From an uncultured Gammaproteobacteria bacterium (GTDB lineage: Bacteria > Pseudomonadota > Gammaproteobacteria > Eutrophobiales > Eutrophobiaceae), in contig CALSRS010000001.1 in the NCBI GenBank assembly GCA_943788815.1, positions 1,363,501-1,427,500 on the forward strand: DNA of 64,000 nt. The letters run 5' to 3'. The translations under genes and the position numbers were made by a program. Shown piece by piece: positions 15,920 to 25,090 of this stretch. The stretch's first letter is position 1. The number at the start of each line of letters is the position of its first letter. The notes below the pieces were generated by a model. That model was not told the origin of the DNA. It saw nothing but the letters and a program-made list of their open reading frames with translations, and did no database searches.

Positions 15920-16864
15920 TTAAGCTATTAAATCTAGCGTTGAGGGGACAAACACCTTTTCAAATTCCACAGGCTTTTTAAGTATCTGCTGGGCAGTCGC
16001 AGTGGACAGCAGATATTCCAGCATGGGTAAATTCGATTTAATACCATAAGGTAATGGGTCATCACCCATATTATGTAATCTTAAATAGAGCTCATCCATA
16101 TCTGATAGTGAATCTATCTTTCCATTAATAAGCTTGTCCATATACGTGCGCTTGGATTCAGCAAAGGCATTGAACACCGAGACAGCCACATCGGGGTATT
16201 TCTCCAGAATTTCATCACGAAATACGATGAGATGATTGATTGGATAGTGACCATTTTTTTTATATGCAGCTATTCCGGCTTCTAATGGATCTTTGATAAC
16301 AGGTTGAATATCGTCATGACTGGGTTTTATATTCACTGCAGCGGCGAGTTCACCATTCACTAGCATTTCTTCAATATCTTTGCCGTCTTCAACTGGAATA
16401 ACATTAGCAGGTGGTTGATAGGCCTCTACATGTTCGTCACCTGACAACACCCAGGTAATTTTATCCAGATCAACACCATACTCATTTTGCAGCACTGATC
16501 TCGCCCACACTCCGGTAGTCACAGTATAACCACGATGTACACCTACCCGTTTGCCTTCAAGTTCCTTTGGATCATTAACAGGGTTATTTACATTATGGAA
16601 AATTGCACCATGATGAAATGCCCTGACTAGAAATACAGGTATGCCGGTAAATTTTACACCATGCTCCTTCGCGCAAAGATAAGTTGTTAATGCCATTTCA
16701 CAGACATCAAACTCCAATCCCCTGACCATTCTTCGAAATGCTTTTACGAGAACAGGAACCTCTTCGAATTCAAACTCAAAACCTTCTGGCTTTATTGAAC
16801 CATCTTTAATTGCTTGATTGTTTCCCTGGGTCCGGGTAACTGCCTTGAGTACGGGTACAGACAT
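15920..16864 (-). CDS. pht5: 4,5-dihydroxyphthalate decarboxylase
   Basis: This enzyme decarboxylates 4,5-dihydroxyphthalate to protocatechuate. The 314-residue protein has a solute-binding-protein-like fold without signal peptide, as known for the family. Diagnostic segments are CEMALTTYLCAKEHG, PVFLVRAFHHGAI, GKRVGVHRGYTVTTGVWAR, WVLSGDEHVEAY with PPANV, and YPINHLIVFRD. AGGAGAG precedes the ATG at 16864. It links the Rieske oxygenases in this window to the protocatechuate 4,5-cleavage genes ligJ and ligK. It is convergent with the alpha/beta hydrolase gene, with GCCCGGGC in the 32-base gap. Because close relatives may act on related aromatic carboxylates, the exact substrate should be taken as likely rather than certain. 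Confidence 0.87.
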   Translation of the reverse strand: MSVPVLKAVTRTQGNNQAIKDGSIKPEGFEFEFEEVPVLVKAFRRMVRGLEFDVCEMALTTYLCAKEHGVKFTGIPVFLVRAFHHGAIFHNVNNPVNDPKELEGKRVGVHRGYTVTTGVWARSVLQNEYGVDLDKITWVLSGDEHVEAYQPPANVIPVEDGKDIEEMLVNGELAAAVNIKPSHDDIQPVIKDPLEAGIAAYKKNGHYPINHLIVFRDEILEKYPDVAVSVFNAFAESKRTYMDKLINGKIDSLSDMDELYLRLHNMGDDPLPYGIKSNLPMLEYLLSTATAQQILKKPVEFEKVFVPSTLDLIA

Positions 16865-17036
16865 TTTTCTCTCCTGAATTTAGATAAATTATTATTATTT
16901 GCTATAGGATAAGATACCAGTCTGGCATGTGTCGAGACCAATAACGGTATCTATTGATAATAATTATATTACGCCATTTGCGCAGCAAAATTTATATAGT
17001 ATCCTTGATGTCATACGGAAACCTAAGGACTCAATA

Positions 17037-17720
17037 ATGTCCAAATTATTATATATACGCATTTTTTCACTTAAGTTGATAATTATTAGCTGTATTTCTT
17101 TCTCTTCAACCCTCTATGGGCATGAATACAGCAACCTTAATGAAATTATGATTGACCGCTCTAATGACTCCGTTGCAAATAGTGTTCTGCAGGTGCAATC
17201 TTTTCTCACAGAAATTTTCAGAAATACATATACCCCGGATGTGTGGCCCGACAGGAAGCTGACTATATTGCGAAATGATCTCATGCATCAGAAAGAAGAG
17301 GCCAATATGAGTCTGGATTATTTCGCCGCCAAGGGGGTCAATATACAGTCAAGTGACGTGTTATTTGACAACCCCCTGGCTGGAAGATCAATGGCAGCCA
17401 ATCAGGCAGTGGAAACAGCCTTCGCTTTCTTGAAATATATCACCACCCTGGAAAGTCAGGACCAATTCATCAAGGAGATTTACTCAGGCGGACAATCGGC
17501 GCATATGTATAACCTGCTCACCGCTTACCGTGAAAAAATGGAACTATATAAAGAAATATTTATTAATGTACCCGGACCAAATCAGATTATCGAAACAACA
17601 TTAGAGGAAGACGCTACCATACAGACATCAGAAACAACGGCCGTTCCCTATTTTGTTGGCATATTACTGTTTTTTATTGCTGTAATTGGCCTGATTTTAA
17701 GAAAACAGTCCATGCTGTAA
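17037..17720 (+). CDS. Membrane-anchored periplasmic protein, function unknown
   Basis: I do not recognise this 227-residue protein. It has an N-terminal signal peptide (to about residue 31, TLYGHE), a mostly helical periplasmic part, and one C-terminal membrane helix (VGILLFFIAVIGLIL) followed by RKQ. I start at the ATG at 17037, because AAGGA lies just upstream. A longer in-frame reading from 16929 adds 36 residues without export logic. It is convergent with the last gene of the MxaRSACKL-like operon, eight bases away, so a functional link to that operon is possible but unproven. Confidence 0.65.
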   Translation: MSKLLYIRIFSLKLIIISCISFSSTLYGHEYSNLNEIMIDRSNDSVANSVLQVQSFLTEIFRNTYTPDVWPDRKLTILRNDLMHQKEEANMSLDYFAAKGVNIQSSDVLFDNPLAGRSMAANQAVETAFAFLKYITTLESQDQFIKEIYSGGQSAHMYNLLTAYREKMELYKEIFINVPGPNQIIETTLEEDATIQTSETTAVPYFVGILLFFIAVIGLILRKQSML

Positions 17721-17728
17721 ATTCTCAC

Positions 17729-18682
17729 CTAGACAAACCACAGTAAAATCGCAAAGCTCAAAAACCAGAGAACTGAAACCACCGTAGTATACATAGGACC
17801 CGACGTGGACAGTGCTGACATTCGAATACCAAGAAAATCGCTAATATCCTCAACCGCATTAATACTTTCAGCCCTGACGTAAATTCCTGTATCCGTATCA
17901 TCACCTGCAATTAATTCCATAGTTTCGGTATTGGGGATCGTATATATCTGACCACCGATGTCTTGAAACCCAAGAAATGTTCCCGCATCATCAAAAACGG
18001 GTATGCCTTCTGGGGTGTCCAATAATCCAACCTGTAAGGAAATAATTTTTACGTTATTGGTACGTAATTCCTCAAGTGCAGTTTCAATCTCACCTCGCTC
18101 CAGGGTCCTTTCACCATCTGATATGACAATCAGGTACTTCCTGGTTTCTTGCTCCTGGTATTCTTCTGGCAAGTTTTCAAATAGCGGCAAGACACCTTGT
18201 AGGGCGGCACCAATGTCTGATCCAGGTTGAGTAAGAATACCCGGCGCCATTGAATACTCAATTACCTCCCTGATCTGCGGAAGGTTGCCGTCCCAGCCCA
18301 TAATCATCTCTGATTTAGCAGTAAAGCCGGTTATCCCTACCATTACATTGGCACCCGATGAATCCAGCGCATTCATTATTGGCAATAATATTTTCTGAGC
18401 TCGTTGCAAACGGGTACCGATATCACCATGCTCTCGTGGGTCCGGTGCAGCCCCCATACTCAGGGAAAGATCCGTAGTCATGGCTACCAGTACTGGTGTG
18501 TCTTCCAGCATAAAGGATCTGTCCATTTGTTCTATGTAAGCAATGACCAGGAGTGAAATCGTTAGTAATACGAACATGGCAATGGAAACTTGACGACTGG
18601 ATTTGCCGCCACTTACTATCCAATGACGTGCCCAGTAGACGATGACCAGAAAAACAACGGTTATTACACCTGCCAGTATCAT
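17729..18682 (-). CDS. VWA-domain membrane protein, MxaL-like (last gene of operon)
   Basis: The 317-residue protein has two N-terminal membrane helices, a von Willebrand A domain and a C-terminal helix. The metal-ion-dependent adhesion site is DLSLS (Asp71, Ser73, Ser75), with the later VWA segments GSDIGAAL and VISDGE. It is the sixth gene of a minus-strand operon whose order is the same as mxaRSACKL, which makes it the MxaL counterpart by position. In methylotrophs this set matures the periplasmic calcium-containing methanol dehydrogenase. Here the client is unknown. The VWA domain should face the periplasm. Confidence 0.75.
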   Translation of the reverse strand: MILAGVITVVFLVIVYWARHWIVSGGKSSRQVSIAMFVLLTISLLVIAYIEQMDRSFMLEDTPVLVAMTTDLSLSMGAAPDPREHGDIGTRLQRAQKILLPIMNALDSSGANVMVGITGFTAKSEMIMGWDGNLPQIREVIEYSMAPGILTQPGSDIGAALQGVLPLFENLPEEYQEQETRKYLIVISDGERTLERGEIETALEELRTNNVKIISLQVGLLDTPEGIPVFDDAGTFLGFQDIGGQIYTIPNTETMELIAGDDTDTGIYVRAESINAVEDISDFLGIRMSALSTSGPMYTTVVSVLWFLSFAILLWFV

Positions 18683-18701
18683 CTTATTAAACCTGCATTA
18701 G

Positions 18702-19715
18702 TCAGAACAATGGATCCGGTGTCGATACAGCGCCCGCTTCACCTTCTGTCAGTGTTGTTGGATCACCTTTTCCTGCACCTGGTGTTGATTCGGCCTCAGT
18801 GAGGGAAAGCATGTAATCGAATAAACGCTTGGACAGTTCAGCCTCAGGATCAGCCTGAAGGCTCTGACGTAGATAACTCGCTGCCTGATGATAGTTTTCA
18901 GGTTCAAGACGTGTCAGGAAGAGTTCCCACTGTAGTCTGCCCAGCCCGTAATAAACCAAACCCAGAATTTCATTGTCATCGCTATTGGAATACATGCCAC
19001 TCAACAACACCCGTGATGTCCCGATCTCACCAATTTGCGAGAGATAAATTGCGCGGTTGAACGTCACTGAGTTTAAATAACCCGACATTTCCCGTAGATA
19101 GTTTGCAGTCGGCCACAAGTATAAGGGAGGATTTTGCAAATCTGCATGTAGCTCATCAAACGGGATGGAATATATTTCCTGTAATTTCGTCATGTCCATT
19201 GAGAGTGTTGCGATGGCTGTGGTGGCCGTTTGCAAAGCTTCTGTTTGATCTGGCTCCAGTTCCTGTTCCTGCATTTCTTTTATCATGTCTTGTATGATTT
19301 GAAATTCAGCCTGGACTTGCTCCATTGTGCCAAGTGGTCCCTCCCTGAAATGCTCACCCATAACTTCAAACGTAGATTCAAAACGCGATGAGATCTCTGC
19401 CTGTCCTCTCAGTGCGGACATTAAAGATTGAAACTGGTCTTGTAGCTTACTCAAGTGTTCGCTTCTGGTTTTTTCCTGCATCAGAGCAAAAAGTTGTGCA
19501 TTAGTACTATCTATTTCAGGTGTATATTTGGCGTAAAAAAGCAGAGCTTGAACACCGGTAATCATCAGAGCAATGGCAACAGCCATGAGCAAATAGGAAA
19601 ACTGAGTTTTCCATTTCTTTATCCAGGATGCCATCAGGGATTCTTTTGTTCCCTGAATATTTTTATCATCGAACTCAGATGTTGTTTCATTGTTGACTTC
19701 TACTTCATTCTTCAT
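18702..19715 (-). CDS. MxaK-like membrane protein
   Basis: The protein (337 residues from the chosen start) has one membrane helix (YLLMAVAIALMITGVQALLFY), a helical coiled-coil stretch rich in Gln/Glu, and a C-terminal TPR-like region (LGLVYYGLGRLQWELF, SYLRQSLQADPEAE). I prefer ATG at 19715 with AGGAG upstream over the GTG at 19736, which overlaps the preceding gene. Its position between two VWA genes corresponds to MxaK. It may act as a scaffold for the two VWA proteins and the MoxR ATPase at the inner membrane. Sequence similarity to known MxaK cannot be shown by eye. Confidence 0.65.
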   Translation of the reverse strand: MKNEVEVNNETTSEFDDKNIQGTKESLMASWIKKWKTQFSYLLMAVAIALMITGVQALLFYAKYTPEIDSTNAQLFALMQEKTRSEHLSKLQDQFQSLMSALRGQAEISSRFESTFEVMGEHFREGPLGTMEQVQAEFQIIQDMIKEMQEQELEPDQTEALQTATTAIATLSMDMTKLQEIYSIPFDELHADLQNPPLYLWPTANYLREMSGYLNSVTFNRAIYLSQIGEIGTSRVLLSGMYSNSDDNEILGLVYYGLGRLQWELFLTRLEPENYHQAASYLRQSLQADPEAELSKRLFDYMLSLTEAESTPGAGKGDPTTLTEGEAGAVSTPDPLF

Positions 19716-19722
19716 GACTGTA

Positions 19723-20772
19723 TCAACTCCTTCCACTGAATGCCGCAGTCACTATGGTAGGGTGATATATCGTTGCAACTAACAATATCCATACCAACAT
19801 CAACCATCGGGCCAGAGTAAAAACAGATTCAGATAAATCCACCTGTTCATGTTTTGATTCTTCGTATGCATAACTTTCCAGTTTTCCAATTTCTTCCAAT
19901 GCCTGGTCAAGATTACCCTGGTCAAGATCCTCAATCGTATAAGCAGTACCGATACTGCGTGTACTCCTGAGAAAATCCAGCGCCTGTTGTGACACTTCTC
20001 CTGTAGAATCAGATGTAATCCACAACAGGTAAAAAGAAAGGTCTAACTGCCCTAATCTATATAATTGTTCTTGAAGGTCATCGGTATTCTTGGCTTCTGC
20101 ATCTGTTAATAAAATGACTGCCTGCTTGTTACGGCTAGGGTATCTCTCTACCATATTAAGCCCTTGTTCCAACGCCCAACGTATGTTGGTCCCGTATGTA
20201 ACATAGGGGTCCATAGCCTCAAGTTGTTGCGTGAGAAAACTAAAATTGGTCGTAAACCCTGACATCAAATATACCTGGGAATTAAAATAGGTAAGCTGTA
20301 TCCGATCTTCATTGGGATTTAGTGCTGACATGAAACGCAACAGACTCTCTCTGGCAAGCTCATAACGTGCAAGTTCCGGAATAGTACCCGGATCGTCTAC
20401 CTGCCCAGAATATAGTCCTGCTTTACGAGGAAAAGTAGTTGGAAAATTTTCACGTAACAACGGAGTATTTTCCCTCATTGATCTAGAAGTATCTACAATT
20501 ACCAGAAAATCTCTGGCAGTCTTTTCAATGACACTGGAACGAGTTGTGGTGATATCCATCATGGATATCATTAATAGCACAACGATGAATACACCTAGAA
20601 TTAATGGCAGCCTGTCAATTATTCCATTTATTGGTGCAGTATCAATGAGTAGGTTGACATCAGGAAACAATTCACCTTTTTTTCTAACCCAGATAATTGA
20701 AAGGCTTGCAATGACAAGAACACCAAATAATAGTGGCCACCAGTTACCTACCTGAATGTCGGATAATTCCAT
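19723..20772 (-). CDS. VWA-domain membrane protein, MxaC-like
   Basis: The 349-residue protein has two N-terminal membrane helices, a VWA domain with the complete site DTSRS (Asp94, Ser96, Ser98), TYGTNIRWAL and LLTDAEAK as further VWA strands, and a C-terminal helix (LMLVWILLVATIY). This is the BatA/MxaC arrangement. It lies 36 bases after the MxaA-like gene and seven bases before the MxaK-like start. In MoxR systems such proteins dock the AAA+ ATPase to a membrane or periplasmic metalloprotein client. Confidence 0.78.
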   Translation of the reverse strand: MELSDIQVGNWWPLLFGVLVIASLSIIWVRKKGELFPDVNLLIDTAPINGIIDRLPLILGVFIVVLLMISMMDITTTRSSVIEKTARDFLVIVDTSRSMRENTPLLRENFPTTFPRKAGLYSGQVDDPGTIPELARYELARESLLRFMSALNPNEDRIQLTYFNSQVYLMSGFTTNFSFLTQQLEAMDPYVTYGTNIRWALEQGLNMVERYPSRNKQAVILLTDAEAKNTDDLQEQLYRLGQLDLSFYLLWITSDSTGEVSQQALDFLRSTRSIGTAYTIEDLDQGNLDQALEEIGKLESYAYEESKHEQVDLSESVFTLARWLMLVWILLVATIYHPTIVTAAFSGRS

Positions 20773-20808
20773 ACGTTATCGTCAGTTAGTTATGATATTG
20801 ATGTATGG

Positions 20809-21798
20809 CTAGCTCGAAATTAATGTCGTAAAGCGACCCAATAACTCATCATTTTTATCACTAGGGCTTTGTAATACATCAATGAAGAGTTCTCGATATC
20901 CAGCCAGGTCACCGGTCCCTTTGTGATCATCTGACATGACTTCCTCTTCGTGTTTAAGCCAGTAGAACGGATCTACCTTGAGTTCATCAACACAGTACCA
21001 AACCAGACACTTTCGAAATGAATCAAGAAACTGCTTCTCATTCTGGATTTCACCGGATTTGAGAGTACTCAGAACTTCCTCCCATCGTTTATTAGACTTC
21101 TCTGCTAATGATTTACGTTTAAAGAAACTGAAAGGTGACATTAATATTCCTCCTAATAAGAAAATCAGACCGCCGGCAATCATACTTGTAAAAGATTGTC
21201 TCAAATCTTGTCCAGTCAAAGGGTTTGGATAGGCGCCCGTAGGAAAATAGGTAGCAAAACTATTTAATTCTCCTTCTTCTCCTAAAGGTATGGCAGAGGC
21301 AATCAATAAGTTTGTCGGCCATGGTCGAAATTGTATTGATTCTGAGGCAACATCATTCCCCGCCCCATCAATTGATGAATATTCAAGAGTAAATTCAGGC
21401 AAATCATAATTCCTTGAGCCCTTACATAAGACTTCGCCTTCGGGACAGGCCAGAATCTGGAAATTATAATAATTTGTGCTGGTGGTGAGTGATGCACTGG
21501 ATGTTGATGATGAAGTCGTCTCAAGCAAATATGCGCCCATCTCTTCTGGCCATGCCTGCGTAAAAAATTCTGGACCAATTTCCGGAAGTCGAACTGCACT
21601 GGCGTCATACTCAATTTCAATCACCATAGGCAGAAGGTCACCAAACTTAATGATCCGATTTTCCACATCCACAATGCCTGCGCGTACAGTGATGTTCTCA
21701 TCTTGATAGACACTGGCAATTAATGCTGGACTCTGAGCTTTTAACCCCATGGGCAATATCATCAACACCAGATAAAATATAATGGATCGTATCTTCAT
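20809..21798 (-). CDS. MxaA-like secreted, membrane-anchored protein
   Basis: The 329-residue protein has a signal peptide (to about residue 21, GLKAQ), a beta-rich periplasmic region, one membrane helix (MIAGGLIFLLGGILM) and a cytoplasmic tail. This topology and the gene position fit MxaA, which in methylotrophs is needed for calcium insertion into methanol dehydrogenase. Its ATG overlaps the stop of the DUF58 gene (TGATG) and is preceded by AGGAGGAG, so expression is tightly coupled. Family assignment rests on topology and gene order rather than on a motif. Confidence 0.6.
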   Translation of the reverse strand: MKIRSIIFYLVLMILPMGLKAQSPALIASVYQDENITVRAGIVDVENRIIKFGDLLPMVIEIEYDASAVRLPEIGPEFFTQAWPEEMGAYLLETTSSSTSSASLTTSTNYYNFQILACPEGEVLCKGSRNYDLPEFTLEYSSIDGAGNDVASESIQFRPWPTNLLIASAIPLGEEGELNSFATYFPTGAYPNPLTGQDLRQSFTSMIAGGLIFLLGGILMSPFSFFKRKSLAEKSNKRWEEVLSTLKSGEIQNEKQFLDSFRKCLVWYCVDELKVDPFYWLKHEEEVMSDDHKGTGDLAGYRELFIDVLQSPSDKNDELLGRFTTLISS

Positions 21799-22712
21799 CA
21801 GGATTTTCTCCTCCTGCGTAATCCTGTTAACTTGGAAAGCTGCGGATAGACATCCCTTTCATGTCTTACAATCAGGTAATCCAGCCCCAGTGATCTGAAA
21901 AAGTTTTCAACCTTTAGTACACGTTGCATTTCTTTCTCATTTATTTTTCTAATTCGAGATGGCGTGAGATAAATCAAACGTTGTTTCTGTCTTTCCGGAT
22001 CCCACAATTTAACTGACCCAACAATATCATCAGATAATTTAAAACTGACAATAACAGGAACAAAGTCTCCTGAGAGCCGCCGCAGAACAGCACGCCACAT
22101 TTGAGTACCCTGTCTTCCAAAAGATTCTGATAATTTAACAAAATCTGAAATAAGAAATATCAGGTCGTCTCTGTTCCCCCTGGACCTGAGAGTATATGAC
22201 TTTAGTGCTTCAAGTGGATTTAAACCTTCTCCCCAGCTACCTTGTCCCAATCGTCGACTCAATTTTTCCATCTGTGTTTTCAGATTCTTTTCTGAAAAAA
22301 ACTCACCTTCCTCACTGGTATACAAGACAGTGCGAATACTGTCACTGGCGCGCCATAATGAATACGTCAACTGTAACAGTGACAGGTTTCTAACGTTGTC
22401 CTTTGGTTGAAATGCCATGGAGCCTGACATATCGCATAGCAGGACTATGGATGCCCTGACTTCTGCCTCAAAATCATTGACCCATACCTGACCCGGTGGA
22501 CTGAATTTATCTATGTTTCTGGGGTTGTCTTCACCTGGCTCGTAGGGACGTGACCTGAGAAAGCGCATCCCTTCCCCTGCTCTGCCCAAGGGATGTCGAC
22601 CAGGTAAAAAGGTCAATGACTTAAGCTTTATGGGTAGTAAAACCCCTAAAGCCTGCAAGCGCCGTTTATCAAGTATGGTAGCGGCGGAAGACTTGTCTTC
22701 CTTAGTACGCAT
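21798..22712 (-). CDS. DUF58 protein, MxaS-like
   Basis: This 304-residue cytoplasmic protein has the DUF58 signature RPYEPGEDNPRNIDKF and a VWA-like fold with the intact site DMSGS (Asp94, Ser96, Ser98). DUF58 proteins accompany MoxR ATPases in nearly all MoxR gene clusters. Its start overlaps the end of the MoxR gene by 11 bases, and its stop overlaps the MxaA-like start. By position it corresponds to MxaS. Confidence 0.85.
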   Translation of the reverse strand: MRTKEDKSSAATILDKRRLQALGVLLPIKLKSLTFLPGRHPLGRAGEGMRFLRSRPYEPGEDNPRNIDKFSPPGQVWVNDFEAEVRASIVLLCDMSGSMAFQPKDNVRNLSLLQLTYSLWRASDSIRTVLYTSEEGEFFSEKNLKTQMEKLSRRLGQGSWGEGLNPLEALKSYTLRSRGNRDDLIFLISDFVKLSESFGRQGTQMWRAVLRRLSGDFVPVIVSFKLSDDIVGSVKLWDPERQKQRLIYLTPSRIRKINEKEMQRVLKVENFFRSLGLDYLIVRHERDVYPQLSKLTGLRRRRKS

Positions 22713-23694
22713 ACCCTCGCTCGCTCAGGATGAGATGAATGAGATGCTCGATATTGACCGGGAAGTTTGTTTCTATTCGGTGATTAAGCATTGAGTATGC
22801 TGTCGCAAATACATCATAAGGTAACACTCGATCGCGTCCATGAAACATCGCATGAGCTTTTAGTAATGGTGGCCAGAAACTGGTAGCTCGTGAGCTAACT
22901 CCACCACTGACACTGATAACTTCTCGACCAAATTCATCATTTTCATCCAGAGCCTCAGCTGGATATGAAACATCCGTAGGTCTGGTTGCTACTGTTATGG
23001 CATTCATCAAGTGCACGATGTCTTCAGTCACTTCTACATGTGATTGTGCCATCGCCTGAATCTCAACCAGCTCTTTCCTGGTAAGAACCGGTTTGAGCAT
23101 TGCAAGATTTTCCTTAAGATGCGCCTTTGCTTCTGTCGCGATCTTGTATTCGATATGCCGTGGTGGTGAGTACCAGTGAATTTTAACTAAGAACCGCTGT
23201 TTAGCTGCTGCGTCCAGTTCCCAGGTACCTTCTTGTGATAATGGGTTCTGAGTAGCAATAACATGGAACGGCTCAGGTAACAAATGCGTTGTATCACCCA
23301 CCGTCACCTGCATTTCCTGCATGGCCTCCAACAAGGCTGACTGTGCACGTGGATCAGTTCTGTTTAATTCATCAAACAGAACGATATTATGAAATATTGG
23401 TCCCTTGATTAGCTCGAACTTACCGTCTTTGCCCATGATCTCAGCACCAAGCATATCGGATGGCTTCAGCGTAGGCTGACCTGATACACGACCAACTTCT
23501 ATATCTTCCATAGAAGCTGCAAGCGCCGTTGCGAGCAGGGTCTTACCTTCCCCTGGGACAGACTCCAATAACATATGTCCTCTTGCGAGCACGGTGATGA
23601 CCGTCATATCCAGAGCAGCTTCATGCCCCTTTACGACTTTCCCTAGATTGCTTCTAACGGCCTGCGCTTTTGAAACAGCTTGCTTAAAGTCCAA
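22702..23694 (-). CDS. MoxR-family AAA+ ATPase, MxaR-like
   Basis: The 330-residue ATPase has Walker A ESVPGEGKT (residues 44-52), Walker B IVLFDELNR (Asp108, Glu109), the MoxR segments TLKPSDMLGAE, AQSALLEAMQE, and sensor 1 ATQNP. The Arg finger region GVSSRA follows. The start is TTG, with GGGGGA at proper spacing; no internal Met near the N-terminus is plausible. MoxR ATPases act as chaperones that activate or insert cofactors in partner proteins together with VWA proteins. It opens the six-gene operon. A small dyad ACAGG-N5-CCTGT lies 38 bases upstream. Confidence 0.9.
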   Translation of the reverse strand: MDFKQAVSKAQAVRSNLGKVVKGHEAALDMTVITVLARGHMLLESVPGEGKTLLATALAASMEDIEVGRVSGQPTLKPSDMLGAEIMGKDGKFELIKGPIFHNIVLFDELNRTDPRAQSALLEAMQEMQVTVGDTTHLLPEPFHVIATQNPLSQEGTWELDAAAKQRFLVKIHWYSPPRHIEYKIATEAKAHLKENLAMLKPVLTRKELVEIQAMAQSHVEVTEDIVHLMNAITVATRPTDVSYPAEALDENDEFGREVISVSGGVSSRATSFWPPLLKAHAMFHGRDRVLPYDVFATAYSMLNHRIETNFPVNIEHLIHLILSERGYAY

Positions 23695-24034
23695 AGGAAT
23701 TCCCCCATTAGTATTATAATTTTCAGGAAAAACAGGAATAACCTGTATTTTCAGGTTCGTGACTGAGATGTGTTATTACTACTGAACCTGCTGTGTAAAT
23801 AATAACTTTAAAATATATAATGTAAAGCTAAAACAACCATGTTTAACTGTGCAAATAATATGCAACGCAGACTTTTCTTGTAGTAATCTATAGAAAAATT
23901 TTTATCGTATATGAAACAAAAGTTGGATAAAAATTCACCTGGAGAAATTTGAACTCAATCTGACTTTTATCACGTCAAACCCTGCAGCATAGTAATAGCT
24001 TTAATATTTTAGACCAAATAACAGGACGTACCGA
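23695..24034. other. Divergent intergenic region, 340 bases
   Basis: The gap between the MoxR operon (minus) and the EamA gene (plus) is AT-rich and must hold both promoters. An inverted repeat ACAGG-N5-CCTGT at 23732-23746 lies 38 bases before the MoxR start and is a candidate operator. A TATAAT occurs at 23816-23821 on the plus strand but without a matching -35. I see no gene here. Confidence 0.4.
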
Positions 24035-24949
24035 ATGCCCGATCCACTAACAGGACAACTTTATGCATTGTTGTCTGCATTAAGTTTTTCCTTTGGCAGT
24101 GTCTTTATCTCCAAAGGAGCAAAAACAAGAAAAGACAAAGGAGTGTTATTTTCAGTATTTGTCACCATGCTGTTTTCCTTTGTTATCTGGTACGTAATGG
24201 AAGCTGGTGAAACACAAATTGATAATTCAGAACAATGGCTCAGCGGCGTATTCTGGTTTGTTATGGCAGGTGTCTTTGCCATGGTATTTGGCCGGACACT
24301 ACTTTATACATCAATACGCCACCTTGGGGTCACCCGGGCCGGTTCAGTAAAGCGTCTTAATCCGTTCTTTGCGGTCATATGTGCCTATATATTCCTCTCA
24401 GAACCCATATCAGGTATGGATACACTGGGAATGGGCGCGATTGGTGTCGCCTTTGGCCTGTTAATTTATGAATCTCGCAAAAGAGCCCAGACTGTCCATG
24501 AGGGAGAGATATTGTCTCCTACCCATTATTTATGGGGCGTGGGATCAGCACTGGCTTATGCGCTGGCAAACATTTGTAGAAAAAATGGCTTAATAGACTT
24601 TAATGCCCCGGCATTTGGGACATTTATCAGTGCTTCCAGTGGCTTTGTCTTTTTTATGATCGCTGCAATCTTTTCCACCGTCTATCGTGAAAACCTCAGA
24701 AATTTATTCAGCAATATCAACCGCTGGTTGTTTTTATCAGGAATATTTGTCTCTGCAGGGCAGATTTTTCTGTTTTCTGCCCTTTATCACGAAAAAATAT
24801 CGACAGTTGTGATGATAAATTCACTTGAAATATTTATTGCATCATTTTTGTCTGTTGTTGTATTCCGAGCAGAAGTCAGACCCGAGCTCACCACCTATAT
24901 TGCTGCTGTATTTGCCACAGTCGGCGTTATCCTCGTTGCAACATATTAA
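24035..24949 (+). CDS. EamA-family (DMT) inner-membrane transporter
   Basis: The 304-residue protein has about ten membrane helices in two EamA repeats. The first repeat ends with NPFFAVICAYIFLSEP and the second with NSLEIFIASFLSVVVFRAE, the usual helix of drug/metabolite exporters with a conserved acidic residue. AGGAC precedes the ATG. It stands alone, upstream of a small secreted-protein gene and an amidohydrolase. Such transporters usually export metabolites. The substrate cannot be predicted. Confidence 0.85.
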   Translation: MPDPLTGQLYALLSALSFSFGSVFISKGAKTRKDKGVLFSVFVTMLFSFVIWYVMEAGETQIDNSEQWLSGVFWFVMAGVFAMVFGRTLLYTSIRHLGVTRAGSVKRLNPFFAVICAYIFLSEPISGMDTLGMGAIGVAFGLLIYESRKRAQTVHEGEILSPTHYLWGVGSALAYALANICRKNGLIDFNAPAFGTFISASSGFVFFMIAAIFSTVYRENLRNLFSNINRWLFLSGIFVSAGQIFLFSALYHEKISTVVMINSLEIFIASFLSVVVFRAEVRPELTTYIAAVFATVGVILVATY

Positions 24950-25090
24950 TCTATAGTTTTAAATCCATACGTGAAAAATACTCATTGAGATTAATTTAGC
25001 TAAGAGGTCAAATGTGATAAATTCAGACTGCAAAGACACAATCCAGGCGTGACCAAATACATGCCACGACTGGCAGTGGAGGTGGAATAG

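Noticed and set aside
17729-23694. Generic BatA/BatB aerotolerance operon
   Set aside because: The MoxR-DUF58-membrane protein-VWA-helical protein-VWA order and topology fit mxaRSACKL better. A Bat-type assignment remains a weaker alternative.
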